A DNA stretch of 64,000 nt, taken from positions 496,001-560,000 of the forward strand of contig NZ_RRYI01000003.1 of assembly GCF_003931565.1 (NCBI RefSeq), in the 5' to 3' direction. The translations under genes were made by a program, and so were the position numbers. The stretch is from Caulobacter sp. 602-1 (GTDB taxonomy: Bacteria; Pseudomonadota; Alphaproteobacteria; Caulobacterales; Caulobacteraceae). The notes under the pieces are model-generated. The model had not been told where the DNA came from and made no database searches. It was given only the letters and a program-made list of their open reading frames with translations. Positions 17,218-28,405 of the stretch are shown in pieces. The number at the start of each line of letters is the position of its first letter. The stretch's first letter is position 1.

Positions 17218-18153
17218 GTGTCTACCTCCGCCATCGAACCGATCTCGTTCTCCCTCTACAGCAAGGACTTCCCGCGCTTCGCCCAGGAGCTGGGCGCGTC
17301 GTTCGAACGCTACGGCTTCGCCGTGCTGTCGGAGTACGACATCCCGCAGGACCGCATCGACGCGGCGATCGCCGACACCAAGGCCTTCTTCGCCCTGCCG
17401 GAAGAGACCAAGAAGCAATATGCCGGGGTCAAGGGCGGCGCGCGCGGCTACATCCCGTTCGGGGTCGAGACCGCCAAGGGCGCCACGCACCACGACCTGA
17501 AGGAATTCTGGCACATGGGCCGCGACCTGCCGCCCGGCCACCGCTTCCGCGCCACCATGGCCGACAATGTCTGGCCGGCCGAGATCCCGGCCTTCAAGCA
17601 TGACGTCAGCTGGTTCTACAACGCGCTCGACAGCATGGGCGGCAAGGTGCTGGAGGCGATCGCCACCTACCTGAAGCTGGACCGCGATTTCTTCTATCCG
17701 ACCATCGAGAACGGCAATTCGGTGCTGCGCCTGCTGCACTATCCGCCGATCCCGCTGGACGCCACCGGCGTGCGCGCCGGCGCCCACGGCGACATCAACA
17801 CCATCACCCTGCTGATGGGCGCCGAGGAAGGCGGTCTTGAGCTGCTGGACCGCAACGGCGAGTGGCTGCCGATCAACCCGCCCCCGGGCTGCATCGTCAT
17901 CAATATCGGCGACATGCTGGAGCGGCTGACCAACCACGTCCTGCCCTCGACCATCCACCGCGTGCAGAACCCGCCGCCCGAGCGCCGCCACATCCCGCGC
18001 TACTCGACGCCGTTCTTCCTGCACTTCGCGTCGGACTACGAGATCAAGACGCTGCCCAACTGCATCACGCCCGACAACCCGGACCGCTATCCGGAGTCGA
18101 TCACGGCGGACGAGTTCCTCCAGCAGCGCCTGCGCGAGATCAAGCTGGCCTAG
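17218..18153 (+). CDS. 2-oxoglutarate/Fe(II)-dependent oxygenase (isopenicillin N synthase family)
   Basis: Non-haem iron oxygenase of unknown substrate, 311 residues. The iron ligands H190 and D192 lie in AHGDINTITLL and H247 in STIHRVQNPP; R261 and S263 in RYSTPFFLHF would bind 2-oxoglutarate. N-terminal DIOX_N domain reads FGASFERYGFAV-like (here LGASFERYGFAVLSEYDI). GTG 17218 is preferred as start because the family homology begins there; ATG 17131, 29 codons earlier, is the alternative and overlaps the OmpA promoter region. Ends in a strong terminator. Substrates in this family range from amino acids to xenobiotics. Confidence 0.87.
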   Translation: MSTSAIEPISFSLYSKDFPRFAQELGASFERYGFAVLSEYDIPQDRIDAAIADTKAFFALPEETKKQYAGVKGGARGYIPFGVETAKGATHHDLKEFWHMGRDLPPGHRFRATMADNVWPAEIPAFKHDVSWFYNALDSMGGKVLEAIATYLKLDRDFFYPTIENGNSVLRLLHYPPIPLDATGVRAGAHGDINTITLLMGAEEGGLELLDRNGEWLPINPPPGCIVINIGDMLERLTNHVLPSTIHRVQNPPPERRHIPRYSTPFFLHFASDYEIKTLPNCITPDNPDRYPESITADEFLQQRLREIKLA

Positions 18154-18181
18154 AAGCCGCGCCGTATCCCGGACAGGACAA

Positions 18182-18211
18182 AGCCCCGCCGGTCGCTCGG
18201 CGGGGCTTTTT
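18182..18211 (+). terminator. Rho-independent terminator of the oxygenase gene
   Basis: Arms AGCCCCGCCG and CGGCGGGGCT around GTCGCT, followed by TTTTT. It begins 29 bases past the stop at 18153 and also separates this gene from the convergent TadG-like gene. Confidence 0.9.
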
Positions 18212-18232
18212 CGTTGCGCGACAGCCGGGTCG

Positions 18233-19897
18233 CTACTTGGCGATCCGCAGGTTCTGGATCGAGCCGGCGATGGCGTTGAACACCGTGGTCAACTGCGAGG
18301 CGTCGGTGACGTCGTAGTACATGTCGGTCGTCGTCGCACAGCTTTGCAGGATGCTCTTGGAGTGGGACGAGACGCCGACGCCGATCGAATAGACCAGAAT
18401 CTTCTTGTCCCGCAGATTGGCGCAGATCTTGGTCTGGCGGCTGTCGATGGCGTCGCGGCGGTTGTCGCCGGTCGAGCCGACGTCGAGCGCCGTCCCGCTC
18501 GAATTCTTCAGGCGCTTTTGCCAGATATAGCCGTAGCCCGAATAGACGGAGTCGTTGGGGTTGCTGACCTCGTTGTTGACGTTGTCGCCGTCGGTCAGCA
18601 GGACGATGATCTTCGAGACCTTGTCCGTGCCGTAGGCCTTTCCGTCCGCGAACGGCGCGTTGGGCGACACGGTATGCCAGCCCCACATCAGCCCCATGGC
18701 GACGTTGGTGTTGCCATTGGCGACCATTTTATCAAGCTTGTCGGTGACGGTGGTCGCGCCGGCGGATGTCTTGACATTCGTCAGGCGCAGCAGGCTCGTT
18801 AGGCCGCAGCCGGCGTTGGGGCCGTAGGCCGTCCCCGTCTTGGCCTGACTGATAACATTGCCCCGGTTGGTGCTGTTATTGGCGTATTTGCTGGTCTCGT
18901 TCTGGCGGGTGAACCAACTGTTCGAGCTGGACCGGTCGCTTGTGATCCAGTTGTTCTGGATCTCGCCATTAGTATATGTGCGCTTATCGCGATATTTCCC
19001 GCCACCCTTCGACACTGAATTGTCGTCCGGCTCGTCGGGCGCGAAGAACGGGACGAACATGGTGGCGCCCGAGCCCGGGGCCGTGTCGGTGATGTCGTAG
19101 GGGTCGGGCCGGCTCTCGATGCAGCCGCCCCACGACAGATTCAGGTTGGACAGCAGCGTGAAGCGGTCCTGGCTGCTGGCGAACAGGTCCGCGCCATAGG
19201 CGGTCGGCATGGTCCCGGTGATCCATGACGCGCTCTGGTAGGTCGAGCCGACATTCACCGTCATCGAAAACGGCACGACCGAGATCTTCACGGAATCCGG
19301 GTCCGACGACCGCTGGGCGGCGGCGGCCAGCGTCGCCACCAGCGACTTCGAGGCGGTGATCAGGGCGGTGATCTTCTTGCCGCCCGATCCTAGATTGCTG
19401 TCCATCGAGCCGGTGTTGTCGAGCACCAGGGCCACTTCCAGCTTGTTGACCGAACGCACCACGTCCGAGGAGGCAGTGATCGTGATGTCGCTGTTCGTCC
19501 ACAGATTGGCGATAATCGGCTTCAGCGTACCGCTGGCGGTCGCAACAACCCTGTTGTTGGTCCCGGCCTTGAACGTCGAGCTGGCGCCGGTGAGACCCAG
19601 GTTCAGGCCATTGATCTCGGCCAGGAAGGCGGGGTCCCCCACCGCGTCGAGTTGGGCGTCGGTCACCGCCGTCGAGCGCGCGGCGATCAGGGTGGCGGCG
19701 TCCAGGGCGTCCTGCATCTGCCGGCGCTGCAGGCTGACGCGGCTGATATCCACCAGGCCGAACACCAGCACCGCCAGCGGCAGGGCCAGCAGGGCGAACT
19801 GCACGGCGATCGCGCCGCGTTCGTCGCGCCGCAGACGGCGAGCGAAGGCGGCGAAGCCTTCGGTCAGGCGTCGGAGGAAGCGGCTCTCGGTCGGCAT
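18233..19897 (-). CDS. TadE/TadG-like pilus-assembly protein with von Willebrand A domain
   Basis: Single-pass inner-membrane protein with a large periplasmic part, 554 residues from ATG 19897. After a basic N-terminus (RRLRRDERGAIAVQFALLAL) one membrane helix covers about 30-53, the TadE-like segment. The vWA domain starts near 152 with LEVALVLDNTGSM; the MIDAS reads D160-x-T-x-S164, and KIIVLLTDGDN supplies a later acidic ligand. TadG proteins act in Flp/Tad adhesive pili, but no other tad gene is adjacent, so it may be an orphan paralogue. Upstream open frame to 20707 is only antisense to trmD. Confidence 0.85.
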   Translation of the reverse strand: MPTESRFLRRLTEGFAAFARRLRRDERGAIAVQFALLALPLAVLVFGLVDISRVSLQRRQMQDALDAATLIAARSTAVTDAQLDAVGDPAFLAEINGLNLGLTGASSTFKAGTNNRVVATASGTLKPIIANLWTNSDITITASSDVVRSVNKLEVALVLDNTGSMDSNLGSGGKKITALITASKSLVATLAAAAQRSSDPDSVKISVVPFSMTVNVGSTYQSASWITGTMPTAYGADLFASSQDRFTLLSNLNLSWGGCIESRPDPYDITDTAPGSGATMFVPFFAPDEPDDNSVSKGGGKYRDKRTYTNGEIQNNWITSDRSSSNSWFTRQNETSKYANNSTNRGNVISQAKTGTAYGPNAGCGLTSLLRLTNVKTSAGATTVTDKLDKMVANGNTNVAMGLMWGWHTVSPNAPFADGKAYGTDKVSKIIVLLTDGDNVNNEVSNPNDSVYSGYGYIWQKRLKNSSGTALDVGSTGDNRRDAIDSRQTKICANLRDKKILVYSIGVGVSSHSKSILQSCATTTDMYYDVTDASQLTTVFNAIAGSIQNLRIAK

Positions 19898-20014
19898 GGT
19901 CGGGTCCCGGGCGTGATTTTCCGCGTGACCTTCGCCGATGAGGGTGAACAAGCCGAAAACGCCGTTGATGAACGCCCCTTCGACTCCGAGCCCGCCTGCG
20001 GCTAAAGAGCGCCC

Positions 20015-20752
20015 ATGCCGTTCACCGCCACCGTCCTGACCATGTTCCCCGAGGCCTTTCCCGGCCCGCTCGGCGTCTCGATGATCGGGACCGCCTGGAA
20101 GGAGCAGGACCTGTGGCGTCTCGAAACGCTGGACATTCGGGCCTTTTCCAAGGATAAGCGCGGCTTCCTCGACGACACCCCCGCGGGTGGCGGCGCGGGA
20201 GCCGTGCTCAAAGCGGACGTCATCGCCTCTGCGCTCGACAGTGTGGAGCTGAATGGTCGGCCGCTTTTGTACATGAGCGCCCGGGGCAGGCCCCTGACCC
20301 AGGCGCGCGTTCGAGAGTGGTCCAAGGCGCCCGGCATCGTGGTGCTGTGCGGCCGCTTCGAGGGGGTGGATCAGCGGGTGCTCGACGCCCGCGGGTTCGA
20401 GGAGGTCTCGGTCGGAGACGCGGTGCTCGCCGGTGGCGAGGCGGCGGCGATGGTCGTGATCGAGGCGTGCGTTCGACTGGCCCCGGGTGTGCTGGGGAAC
20501 ATCGAGAGCACGCTGGAAGAAAGCTTCGAGGACGGCCTCCTCGAGCATCCGCAGTACACGCGACCGCGGACGTTCGAAGGGCTCGACATCCCCGAGGTGC
20601 TGCTGTCGGGCGATCACAAGCGGATCGACCAATGGCGCAAGCGTATGCGTGAAGAAACGACCCGCGAGCGGCGTCCAGATCTCTGGGAAGCGCATCTCGC
20701 CAATCAACAGGCAAAAGGCGGCCCGAAAACGGGTAAGCCCAAGGAGAAATGA
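20015..20752 (+). CDS. trmD: tRNA (guanine37-N1)-methyltransferase
   Basis: Methylates G37 next to the anticodon using S-adenosylmethionine and so prevents +1 frameshifting. 245 residues, usual length. Trefoil-knot SPOUT motifs are visible: [37 protein letters not shown] followed by [14 protein letters not shown], and the [15 protein letters not shown] segment [20 protein letters not shown]. The C-terminal domain carries [20 protein letters not shown]. It is directly followed by rplS, a common alphaproteobacterial order. The stop overlaps the ribosome-binding region of rplS. Confidence 0.97.
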   Translation: MPFTATVLTMFPEAFPGPLGVSMIGTAWKEQDLWRLETLDIRAFSKDKRGFLDDTPAGGGAGAVLKADVIASALDSVELNGRPLLYMSARGRPLTQARVREWSKAPGIVVLCGRFEGVDQRVLDARGFEEVSVGDAVLAGGEAAAMVVIEACVRLAPGVLGNIESTLEESFEDGLLEHPQYTRPRTFEGLDIPEVLLSGDHKRIDQWRKRMREETTRERRPDLWEAHLANQQAKGGPKTGKPKEK

Positions 20753-20754
20753 TC

Positions 20755-21159
20755 ATGGCGATCAACATCATCGCTCAGCTCGAGCAAGAAGAATCGGCCC
20801 GTCTGCTGGCCGCCCGCGCGATCCCGGAATTCCGTCCCGGCGACACCCTGCGCGTCAACGTGAAGATCAAGGAAGGCGAGCGCGAGCGCGTTCAGGCCTA
20901 TGAAGGCGTCTGCATCGCTCGTCAGGGCGCGGGCGTCCACGAGAGCTTCACGGTCCGCAAGATCTCGTTCGGCGAAGGCGTGGAGCGTCTGTTCCCGCTG
21001 CTGTCGCCGAGCATCGAAAGCATCGAAGTCAAGCGTCGCGGCGTCGTCCGTCGCGCCAAGCTGTACTACCTGCGCGACCGTCGCGGGAAGTCGGCCCGTA
21101 TCGCCGAGCGCGCCGGTGGCAACACCAAGGCTGCCGCCGCGGCTTCGTCGGAAGACTAA
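20755..21159 (+). CDS. rplS: 50S ribosomal protein L19
   Basis: Large-subunit protein at the 30S/50S interface, 134 residues. Core motif [20 protein letters not shown] and later [20 protein letters not shown] with [18 protein letters not shown] are typical L19. ATG 20755 is taken as start because AAGGAG ends eight bases upstream; ATG 20749 lies too close to that site. The C-terminal 20 residues are an Ala-rich extension usual in alphaproteobacteria. Co-transcribed with trmD, 2 bases after its stop. Confidence 0.97.
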   Translation: MAINIIAQLEQEESARLLAARAIPEFRPGDTLRVNVKIKEGERERVQAYEGVCIARQGAGVHESFTVRKISFGEGVERLFPLLSPSIESIEVKRRGVVRRAKLYYLRDRRGKSARIAERAGGNTKAAAAASSED

Positions 21160-21182
21160 ACCTCCGCGACCGGACGTGAACG

Positions 21183-21213
21183 AGGCCCTGGCGGAAACGC
21201 CGGGGCCTTTTTC
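21183..21213 (+). terminator. Rho-independent terminator after rplS
   Basis: Eleven-base arms AGGCCCTGGCG and CGCCGGGGCCT (one T-G wobble) with a GAAA tetraloop, then TTTTTCTTT. Ends the trmD-rplS transcript. Confidence 0.93.
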
Positions 21214-21446
21214 TTTGCGCGGCGTGACGGCGTCGCTGGCGTGGCCGCTCCGGCCAAGCTTTCGTGCGATCGCACGCGACTTGACAAACCCGCGTTCCGT
21301 GACATGGTTAAGGCACCCCCGGCCTCGGCCGGGCTTCCAGACCGTCTCCTTTCTAGTGGACGGCCCTTTCCGGGCGGAGCCATCGGCCCCCGGAAGCAAG
21401 GAATGATGCTAGGGCGCGCCGCAACACAGGCGCGCCCTATGTCGTT
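21214..21446. other. Gene-free interval with promoter-like site and hairpins
   Basis: No convincing gene. TTGACA at 21281-21286 could be a -35 element. Downstream are a hairpin CCCGGCC-TC-GGCCGGG (21318-21333) and a 10-base-arm hairpin AGGGCGCGCC near 21410-21437. The second hairpin also lies just past the stop of the MFS gene on the minus strand and may serve as its terminator, though it lacks a T-run. Confidence 0.4.
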
Positions 21447-23009
21447 CTAGGAAACCTTTCGAGCGCCGCGCCGCCCGCCGCGGCGGGTCCTTTCCGCATC
21501 GCGTTCGGCCCGGCTCTCCCGCGCCCGGCGCAGCCGCAGCTGCACGCGCGCGTCACGCAGCAGGGCGGCGGGAACGTCGGTCAACAGCTTCAGGCCGGCG
21601 ATCGGCGACAGGTTGCGCACGTCGCGTCGGGCCTGGGCGATGACCTCGCCGACCATGGCCTTGCTGTCGACCTCTCCGGCCTCCTTGACCAACGCCAAGC
21701 GGTGCAAGGCATAGAGGCCCAGAACGAACGCGATCAGGAAGTAGAAGTCCCAGCTCGACACCCGCAGGGGCATCAGGGTCAGCACATCGCCGGGACTGGT
21801 CCAGCGCAGCAGGATCTCCAGCCGGCGGGCGGCGAAGAAGTCGGCGAACACCCCGCCCAGCACGGGGGCCAGGCCCGCCGCCGCCGAACTGATGAGGGCG
21901 TTGGCGGCGATATAGGCCGTGGCCGAACCGCGGGGCGACAGCTTCATGGCGATATTGCCCGAGGACAGGGTTACGCCCGCGGTGGCCAGGCCCATCAGGG
22001 CGTGCAGCCCCACCAGATAGGCCATGACCCAGGGCTTCGACGCGATCTGCGAGGCGCCGACCATGGCGGCGATGCACAGGATGAACAGCGGCGCGGCCAC
22101 CGCCAGCACCGACTTGTTGGCGAAACGGTCGGACAGCAGGCCCCAGCTGCGCAACGCCAGCACATTGGTCGCCTGGCTGACCACGCCCAGGATGACCACG
22201 AAGGTGATGTCGAGACCCAATTGCTTGACGAAGAACACCGTGAAGAACGGCGTGGCCAGGTTCACCGCGAACTGCCAGCTGGCCAGGAACATGATCAGCC
22301 GCCGGAAATTCTGGTCCTTCAACGGCGCCTTCAGCAGCGGCAGCAGGCGGATGGTTTCGGTCGCCGGCGGCATCTTCGGCTCCGGCGTCAGGGCCAGCTC
22401 GCGGCAGCTGAGCAGGCCGGCCAGGAACCCGAAGGCGTAGAGTCCGGCGAAGGCGATCGGTCGCCAGGTCGAGCCCTCTGGCGCGCGATCCAGGGCGAAG
22501 GCGGCGGCGAGGCTGGCGATCAGGGCCACGATGGTGGCGTTGATCGTCCGCTTGGCGAAGATCTGGCCCAGCCGCTGCTCGGGCGCGAGATCGCGCACCC
22601 AGGCGTTCCAGGCGCAGCCGCCGAAGGTGGCGATCCCGCAATAGAAGACCTGCAGCACGACCAGCAAGGCCAGGGTCGCGCCCCCCGCGCGCGGCGCGAC
22701 GGCCAGCACCGCCATGCCGGCCAGGGCGCAGCGGCTGATCAGGCTGGCCAGGATGGCGATGCGCTTGCGGGCGCGGAGCTTCTCGACCAGCAGCACGCCC
22801 GGCGCCTGGAGCAGCTGAACCCAGAAGGTGATGGCCGCCAGCAGGCCGATGGTGGTGTTCGAGGCCCCCAGGTGCATGGCGAAGGCCGTCAGGATCACGC
22901 CGCTCGTCACGGCGGTGCAGGCGTTGGAGAAGCCCGCCTCGAGAACCAGGTGGCGCAGGCCGCGTTCGCGGTCGTCATCGCTCAATTGCGACGTCGGTGA
23001 AAAAAACAT
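21447..23009 (-). CDS. Major facilitator superfamily transporter
   Basis: Inner-membrane secondary transporter, about 520 residues with 12 predicted helices. The substrate is unknown. Characteristic stretches are LGASNTTIGLLAAITFWVQL in the first helices, VLALRSWGLLSDRFANKSVL (loop with the D-R-x-x-N/K pattern after helix 8) and a charged C-terminal tail rich in Arg (RRARESRAERDAERTRRGGR). Start is uncertain: ATG 23009 gives FFSPTSQLSDDDRERGLR; GTG 23045 would add 12 residues. Neither has a strong ribosome-binding site. Divergent from leuC. Confidence 0.85.
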   Translation of the reverse strand: MFFSPTSQLSDDDRERGLRHLVLEAGFSNACTAVTSGVILTAFAMHLGASNTTIGLLAAITFWVQLLQAPGVLLVEKLRARKRIAILASLISRCALAGMAVLAVAPRAGGATLALLVVLQVFYCGIATFGGCAWNAWVRDLAPEQRLGQIFAKRTINATIVALIASLAAAFALDRAPEGSTWRPIAFAGLYAFGFLAGLLSCRELALTPEPKMPPATETIRLLPLLKAPLKDQNFRRLIMFLASWQFAVNLATPFFTVFFVKQLGLDITFVVILGVVSQATNVLALRSWGLLSDRFANKSVLAVAAPLFILCIAAMVGASQIASKPWVMAYLVGLHALMGLATAGVTLSSGNIAMKLSPRGSATAYIAANALISSAAAGLAPVLGGVFADFFAARRLEILLRWTSPGDVLTLMPLRVSSWDFYFLIAFVLGLYALHRLALVKEAGEVDSKAMVGEVIAQARRDVRNLSPIAGLKLLTDVPAALLRDARVQLRLRRARESRAERDAERTRRGGRRGARKVS

Positions 23010-23133
23010 GCGCGACACCAGCCTGAGGCGTGACCAAAGGGGCACGAACGGTCGCCGTTGGGCGATCGAACAAAGGATTCTGGGCGTTTCCTCGCTTTAC
23101 GCGCCCTTCGCGAAGGCCTAGATGCGGGGCGCT

Positions 23134-24579
23134 ATGACCCGCACATCCAAGACGCTCTACGACAAGATCTGGGACGCTCACGTCGTCAACGAACAGGACG
23201 GCGAAGCGATCCTCTATATCGACCTGCACCTGATCCACGAGGTGACCACCCCGCAGGCCTTCGCCGGCCTTCGCGCGGCGGGTCGCAAGGTGCGCCGTCC
23301 CGACCGCACGCTCGCCGTGGCGGACCATAATATCCCGACCGAGGGTCAGGCGCTCGGCGTCGACGCGGTGGCGGACGAGGAAGCGCGCCTGCAGCTCAAG
23401 ACCCTGGCCCGCAACGTCGCCGACAACGGCATCGAGTTCTTCCCGATGGGCGACATCCGCAACGGCATCGTCCACGTGGTCGGGCCTGAGCAGGGCCGCA
23501 CCCAGCCGGGCATGACCATCGTCTGCGGCGACAGCCACACCTCGACCCACGGCGCCTTCGGGGCCCTGGCCCACGGCATCGGCACGTCCGAGGTCGAGCA
23601 CGTCCTGGCCACCCAGACCCTGCGCCAGAAGAAGGCCAGGAACATGCTGGTCCGCGTGGACGGCAGCCTCGGCCCCGGCGTCACCGGCAAGGACATCGCC
23701 CTGGCCGTGATCGGCGAGATCGGCACGGCCGGCGGCACCGGCTACGTCATCGAGTTCGCCGGCCAGGCCGTGCGCGAACTGTCGATGGAGGGCCGCATGA
23801 CCCTCTGCAACCTGACCATCGAGGGCGGCGCCAAGGCCGGCCTGATCGCGCCGGACGACAAGACCTTCGCCTATATCCAGGGCAAGCCCGCCGCTCCCAA
23901 GGGCGCGGCCTGGGACATGGCGGTCAGCCACTGGAAGACCTTCTTCACCGACGAGGACGCCGTCTTCGACCGCACCGTGGTCATCGACGGCTCGGCCCTG
24001 GTCCCGATGGTCACCTGGGGCACCTCCCCCGAGGACGTCATCCCGGTGACCGGCAACGTCCCGGATCCGGAGAGCTTCGCCACGCCCGACAAGCGCGCGG
24101 CCGCCCACCGGGCTCTGGACTATATGGGCCTGACCGCCGGCCAGCCGATCTCGGAAGCCCGCATCGACCGCGTGTTCATCGGGTCGTGCACCAACAGCCG
24201 CATCGAGGACATGCGCGCCGCCGCCGCCGTGGTGCAGGAAGCCTTCCTGCACGGCCGCCTCGTCGCGCCGCACGTCAAGGCCATGGTCGTCCCCGGCTCG
24301 GGCCTGGTGAAGGAACAGGCCGAGGAAGAAGGCCTGGACGCCATCTTCAAGGCCGCCGGCTTCGACTGGCGCGAGCCGGGCTGCTCGATGTGCCTGGCCA
24401 TGAACCCCGACAAGCTGCAACCGCACGAGCGCTGCGCCTCGACCAGCAACCGCAACTTCGAAGGCCGCCAGGGCCGCGCCGGCCGCACCCATCTGGTCTC
24501 GCCAGCCATGGCGGCGGCGGCGGCCATCGCGGGACATCTGACCGACGTGCGCACCCTGCTCTCGGAGACCGCCCAATGA
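23134..24579 (+). CDS. leuC: 3-isopropylmalate dehydratase large subunit
   Basis: Aconitase-type enzyme, second step of leucine synthesis (2-isopropylmalate to 3-isopropylmalate). 481 residues from ATG 23134, with GGGGC before it; ATG 23122 is an alternative. The three [4Fe-4S] cysteines are visible: C352 in [10 protein letters not shown], and C417 and C420 in [11 protein letters not shown]. Other signatures are [13 protein letters not shown] and [20 protein letters not shown]. The stop overlaps the leuD start as ATGA, so both subunits are made together. No leader peptide or riboswitch was recognised upstream. Confidence 0.97.
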   Translation: MTRTSKTLYDKIWDAHVVNEQDGEAILYIDLHLIHEVTTPQAFAGLRAAGRKVRRPDRTLAVADHNIPTEGQALGVDAVADEEARLQLKTLARNVADNGIEFFPMGDIRNGIVHVVGPEQGRTQPGMTIVCGDSHTSTHGAFGALAHGIGTSEVEHVLATQTLRQKKARNMLVRVDGSLGPGVTGKDIALAVIGEIGTAGGTGYVIEFAGQAVRELSMEGRMTLCNLTIEGGAKAGLIAPDDKTFAYIQGKPAAPKGAAWDMAVSHWKTFFTDEDAVFDRTVVIDGSALVPMVTWGTSPEDVIPVTGNVPDPESFATPDKRAAAHRALDYMGLTAGQPISEARIDRVFIGSCTNSRIEDMRAAAAVVQEAFLHGRLVAPHVKAMVVPGSGLVKEQAEEEGLDAIFKAAGFDWREPGCSMCLAMNPDKLQPHERCASTSNRNFEGRQGRAGRTHLVSPAMAAAAAIAGHLTDVRTLLSETAQ

Positions 24580-25184
24580 AGGCCTTTACCCGCCTCGACG
24601 GCCGCGCGGCTCCGCTGGAGCTGGCCAATATCGACACCGACCAGATCATCCCCAAGCAGTTCCTCAAGACCGTCGAGCGCGAGGGCCTGGCCAAGGGCCT
24701 GTTCTACGACTTCCGGTTCGACGGCGAGGGCGACGAGATCAAGGACTTCGTGCTCAACAAGCCGGAGTACAAAGGCGCCTCGGTGCTGATCGCCGGCGAC
24801 AATTTCGGCTGCGGCAGCTCGCGCGAGCACGCCCCTTGGGCGTTGATGGACTTCGGGATCATGTGCGTGATCTCGACCAGCTTCGCCGACATCTTCTACA
24901 ACAACTGCTTCAACAACGGCCTGCTGCCGGTGGTGGTGAAGCCCGACGAACTGGCGCTCCTGATGGAGGAGGCCAAGGGCGGCAACCACATGGTCAGCGT
25001 CGACCTCGAGGCCCAGACCGTGATCTCGCCGTCGGGCAAGACGATCGCCTTCGACATCGATCCGGTGCGCAAGGAGAAGATGCTCAAGGGCCTCGACGCC
25101 ATCGGCGAGACCCTGATGCACGGCGGCGACATCGACGTCTACGAGAGCAAACGCGCGATCAGCCAGCCCTGGCTGGAGATCTGA
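24576..25184 (+). CDS. leuD: 3-isopropylmalate dehydratase small subunit
   Basis: Swivel-domain subunit that completes the LeuCD active site. 202 residues, full length. Motifs: [14 protein letters not shown] near the N-terminus, and the substrate loop [16 protein letters not shown] with the conserved Ser-Arg. Four-base overlap with leuC. Followed by a palindromic repeat and then a small monooxygenase-fold gene before leuB, so leuB may not simply share this transcript. Confidence 0.96.
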   Translation: MKAFTRLDGRAAPLELANIDTDQIIPKQFLKTVEREGLAKGLFYDFRFDGEGDEIKDFVLNKPEYKGASVLIAGDNFGCGSSREHAPWALMDFGIMCVISTSFADIFYNNCFNNGLLPVVVKPDELALLMEEAKGGNHMVSVDLEAQTVISPSGKTIAFDIDPVRKEKMLKGLDAIGETLMHGGDIDVYESKRAISQPWLEI

Positions 25185-25197
25185 TTTCAGCAATGGC

Positions 25198-25301
25198 TTG
25201 TCATCCCGGCCGTAGCGCAGCGGAGAGCCGGGACCCATGGGCCGCCGCACCGCGCTTGGCCCCTGGGTCCCGGATCGGCCTTCGGCCGTCTGGGATGACA
25301 A
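25198..25301. repeat. Intergenic palindromic repeat element (REP/MITE-like)
   Basis: A 104-base element bounded by perfect 10-base inverted ends TTGTCATCCC and GGGATGACAA, with further complementary blocks inside (GAGAGCCGGGACCCATG against CCTGGGTCCCGGATC). Elements with GTCATCCCGG ends are frequent between genes in this group of bacteria. It has no coding capacity. RNA from it would fold into one long hairpin in the leuD-leuB gap. A second full copy was not seen in this window. Confidence 0.75.
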
Positions 25302-25326
25302 GATGTTTTGGCTCGGGACGACCAGC

Positions 25327-25629
25327 ATGACCATCATCCTCGCCGGCACGATCCGCATCGCGCCCGACCGCCTGGCCGAGCTGCGCCCCCACCTCCGCGC
25401 CCAGGTCGAGAACAGCCGGGCCGAACCCGGGTGCCTGGACTACGCCCTGACCGAAGACCCGCTCGACCCCGGCCTGATCCGGGTCTACGAGCATTTCGTC
25501 GACGAAGAGGCCCTGGCCTTCCACCGCGCCAGCCCGCACATGGCCGCCTGGCGCGCCTGCTGGCCGGAACTCGGCGTCGGCGAGCGCCGCATGTCGTCGT
25601 TCGACGTCTCCGCCTACCGCGAAATCTGA
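25327..25629 (+). CDS. Antibiotic biosynthesis monooxygenase (ABM) fold protein
   Basis: Small dimeric ferredoxin-like alpha-beta protein of 100 residues. Such proteins act as cofactor-free quinone monooxygenases, haem-degrading enzymes, or have no known activity. Sequence signs are ILAGTIRIAPDRLAELRPHL, SRAEPGCLDYALTEDP and the H-x-x-S-PHM segment AFHRASPHMAAWRA typical of the YgiN/ABM family. It sits between leuD and leuB and ends 18 bases before leuB, so it is likely co-transcribed with leuB. No link to leucine synthesis is known; placement is the odd feature. Confidence 0.85.
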   Translation: MTIILAGTIRIAPDRLAELRPHLRAQVENSRAEPGCLDYALTEDPLDPGLIRVYEHFVDEEALAFHRASPHMAAWRACWPELGVGERRMSSFDVSAYREI

Positions 25630-25647
25630 TCCAAGAGAGAGCCTCAC

Positions 25648-26700
25648 ATGTCCACCCTGCTCCTCCTGCCCGGCGACGGCATCGGCCCGGAAGTCTGCGC
25701 GCAGGTGCGCCGCGTGGCGGCCGCCCTCACCCCGGATCTCGAGGTCTCCGAAGCCCCCTATGGCGGCTCCAGCTACGACGCCCACGGGACGCCCCTGCTC
25801 GACGAGGTCCGCGACCAGGCCATCGCCAGCGACGCGGTGCTGATGGGCGCCGTCGGCGGTCCGCAATGGGCCAACGCCCCGCGCCATCTGCGCCCCGAGG
25901 CGGGCCTGCTGAACCTGCGCAAGGCCATGGACGTCTACGCCAACCTGCGCCCCGCCTACTGCTTCGAGGCCCTGGCCGACGCCTCCAGCCTGAAGCGCGA
26001 TCTGGTCTCGGGCCTGGACATCATGTTCGTGCGCGAACTGGTCGGCGGCGTCTATTTCGGCCAGCCGCGCGGCATCGAGGACCTGCCGGACGGCCAGAAG
26101 AAGGGCTTCGACACCCAGGTCTACACGACCAGCGAGATCGAGCGGGTCGGCCGCGTGGCCTTCGAACTGGCCCGGGGCCGGACCAACAAGGTCCACTCGG
26201 CCGAGAAGTCGAACGTCATGGAGTCGGGCCTGTTGTGGAAGCAGGTGATCACCGAGCTGCACGCCCGCGAATATCCGGATGTTCAGCTGGAGCACATCCT
26301 GGCCGACAACTGCGCCATGCAGCTGGTCCGCGCGCCCAAGCAGTTCGACGTCATCGTCACCGACAACCTGTTCGGCGACATCCTGTCGGACGCCGCGGCC
26401 ATGCTGACCGGCTCGCTGGGCATGCTGCCCTCGGCCGCCCTGGGCGCGCCCGGCAAGCCCGGCCTCTACGAGCCGATCCACGGCTCGGCGCCCGACATCG
26501 CCGGCAAGGGCCTGGCCAATCCGCTGGCCGCCATCCTGTCGTTCGAAATGGCCCTGCGCTGGTCGCTGGGTCAGGTCGAGGCGGCCGACGCGTTGCTGGC
26601 GGCGGTCAAGAAGGCTCTCGACGCCGGCGCGCGCACCCGGGACCTGGGCGGGTCGCTGACCACCGCCCAGATGGGCGACGCGGTTCTGGCGGCGCTCTAA
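25648..26700 (+). CDS. leuB: 3-isopropylmalate dehydrogenase
   Basis: NAD-dependent oxidative decarboxylation of 3-isopropylmalate, third step of leucine synthesis. 350 residues. Opening [12 protein letters not shown], substrate-binding Arg segment [35 protein letters not shown], and the metal/NAD signature [20 protein letters not shown] then [18 protein letters not shown] ribosome-binding site AGAGAG precedes ATG 25648. Together with leuC and leuD it makes the pathway nearly complete; leuA is not in the window. Confidence 0.97.
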   Translation: MSTLLLLPGDGIGPEVCAQVRRVAAALTPDLEVSEAPYGGSSYDAHGTPLLDEVRDQAIASDAVLMGAVGGPQWANAPRHLRPEAGLLNLRKAMDVYANLRPAYCFEALADASSLKRDLVSGLDIMFVRELVGGVYFGQPRGIEDLPDGQKKGFDTQVYTTSEIERVGRVAFELARGRTNKVHSAEKSNVMESGLLWKQVITELHAREYPDVQLEHILADNCAMQLVRAPKQFDVIVTDNLFGDILSDAAAMLTGSLGMLPSAALGAPGKPGLYEPIHGSAPDIAGKGLANPLAAILSFEMALRWSLGQVEAADALLAAVKKALDAGARTRDLGGSLTTAQMGDAVLAAL

Positions 26701-26734
26701 CCCCTTCCCCAACAACCGTTTCAGGCCCTAGGCT

Positions 26735-26759
26735 CCTCCCAACAAGACATGTTGGGAGG
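26735..26759. promoter_or_regulatory. Perfect hairpin covering the ribosome-binding site of the acyl-CoA ligase
   Basis: Arms CCTCCCAACA (26735-26744) and TGTTGGGAGG (26750-26759) with loop AGACA. The right arm contains the GGGAGG Shine-Dalgarno sequence five bases before ATG 26765. It may be an RNA switch at translation, an operator, or a leuB terminator without a T-run. Confidence 0.55.
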
Positions 26760-26764
26760 GACCG

Positions 26765-28384
<1,620 letters not shown>

Positions 28385-28405
28385 CGCTAGGCGCGCGGGA
28401 AGCCG

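Noticed and set aside
19898..20707. N-terminal extension of the TadG-like protein
   Set aside because: It runs antisense through trmD; the TadE-like helix and basic N-terminus start at ATG 19897.
21214..21446. SRP RNA, tmRNA or 6S RNA
   Set aside because: The GGAAGCA-like run lacks the rest of the SRP core, and no tmRNA tRNA-like ends or 6S bubble could be formed.
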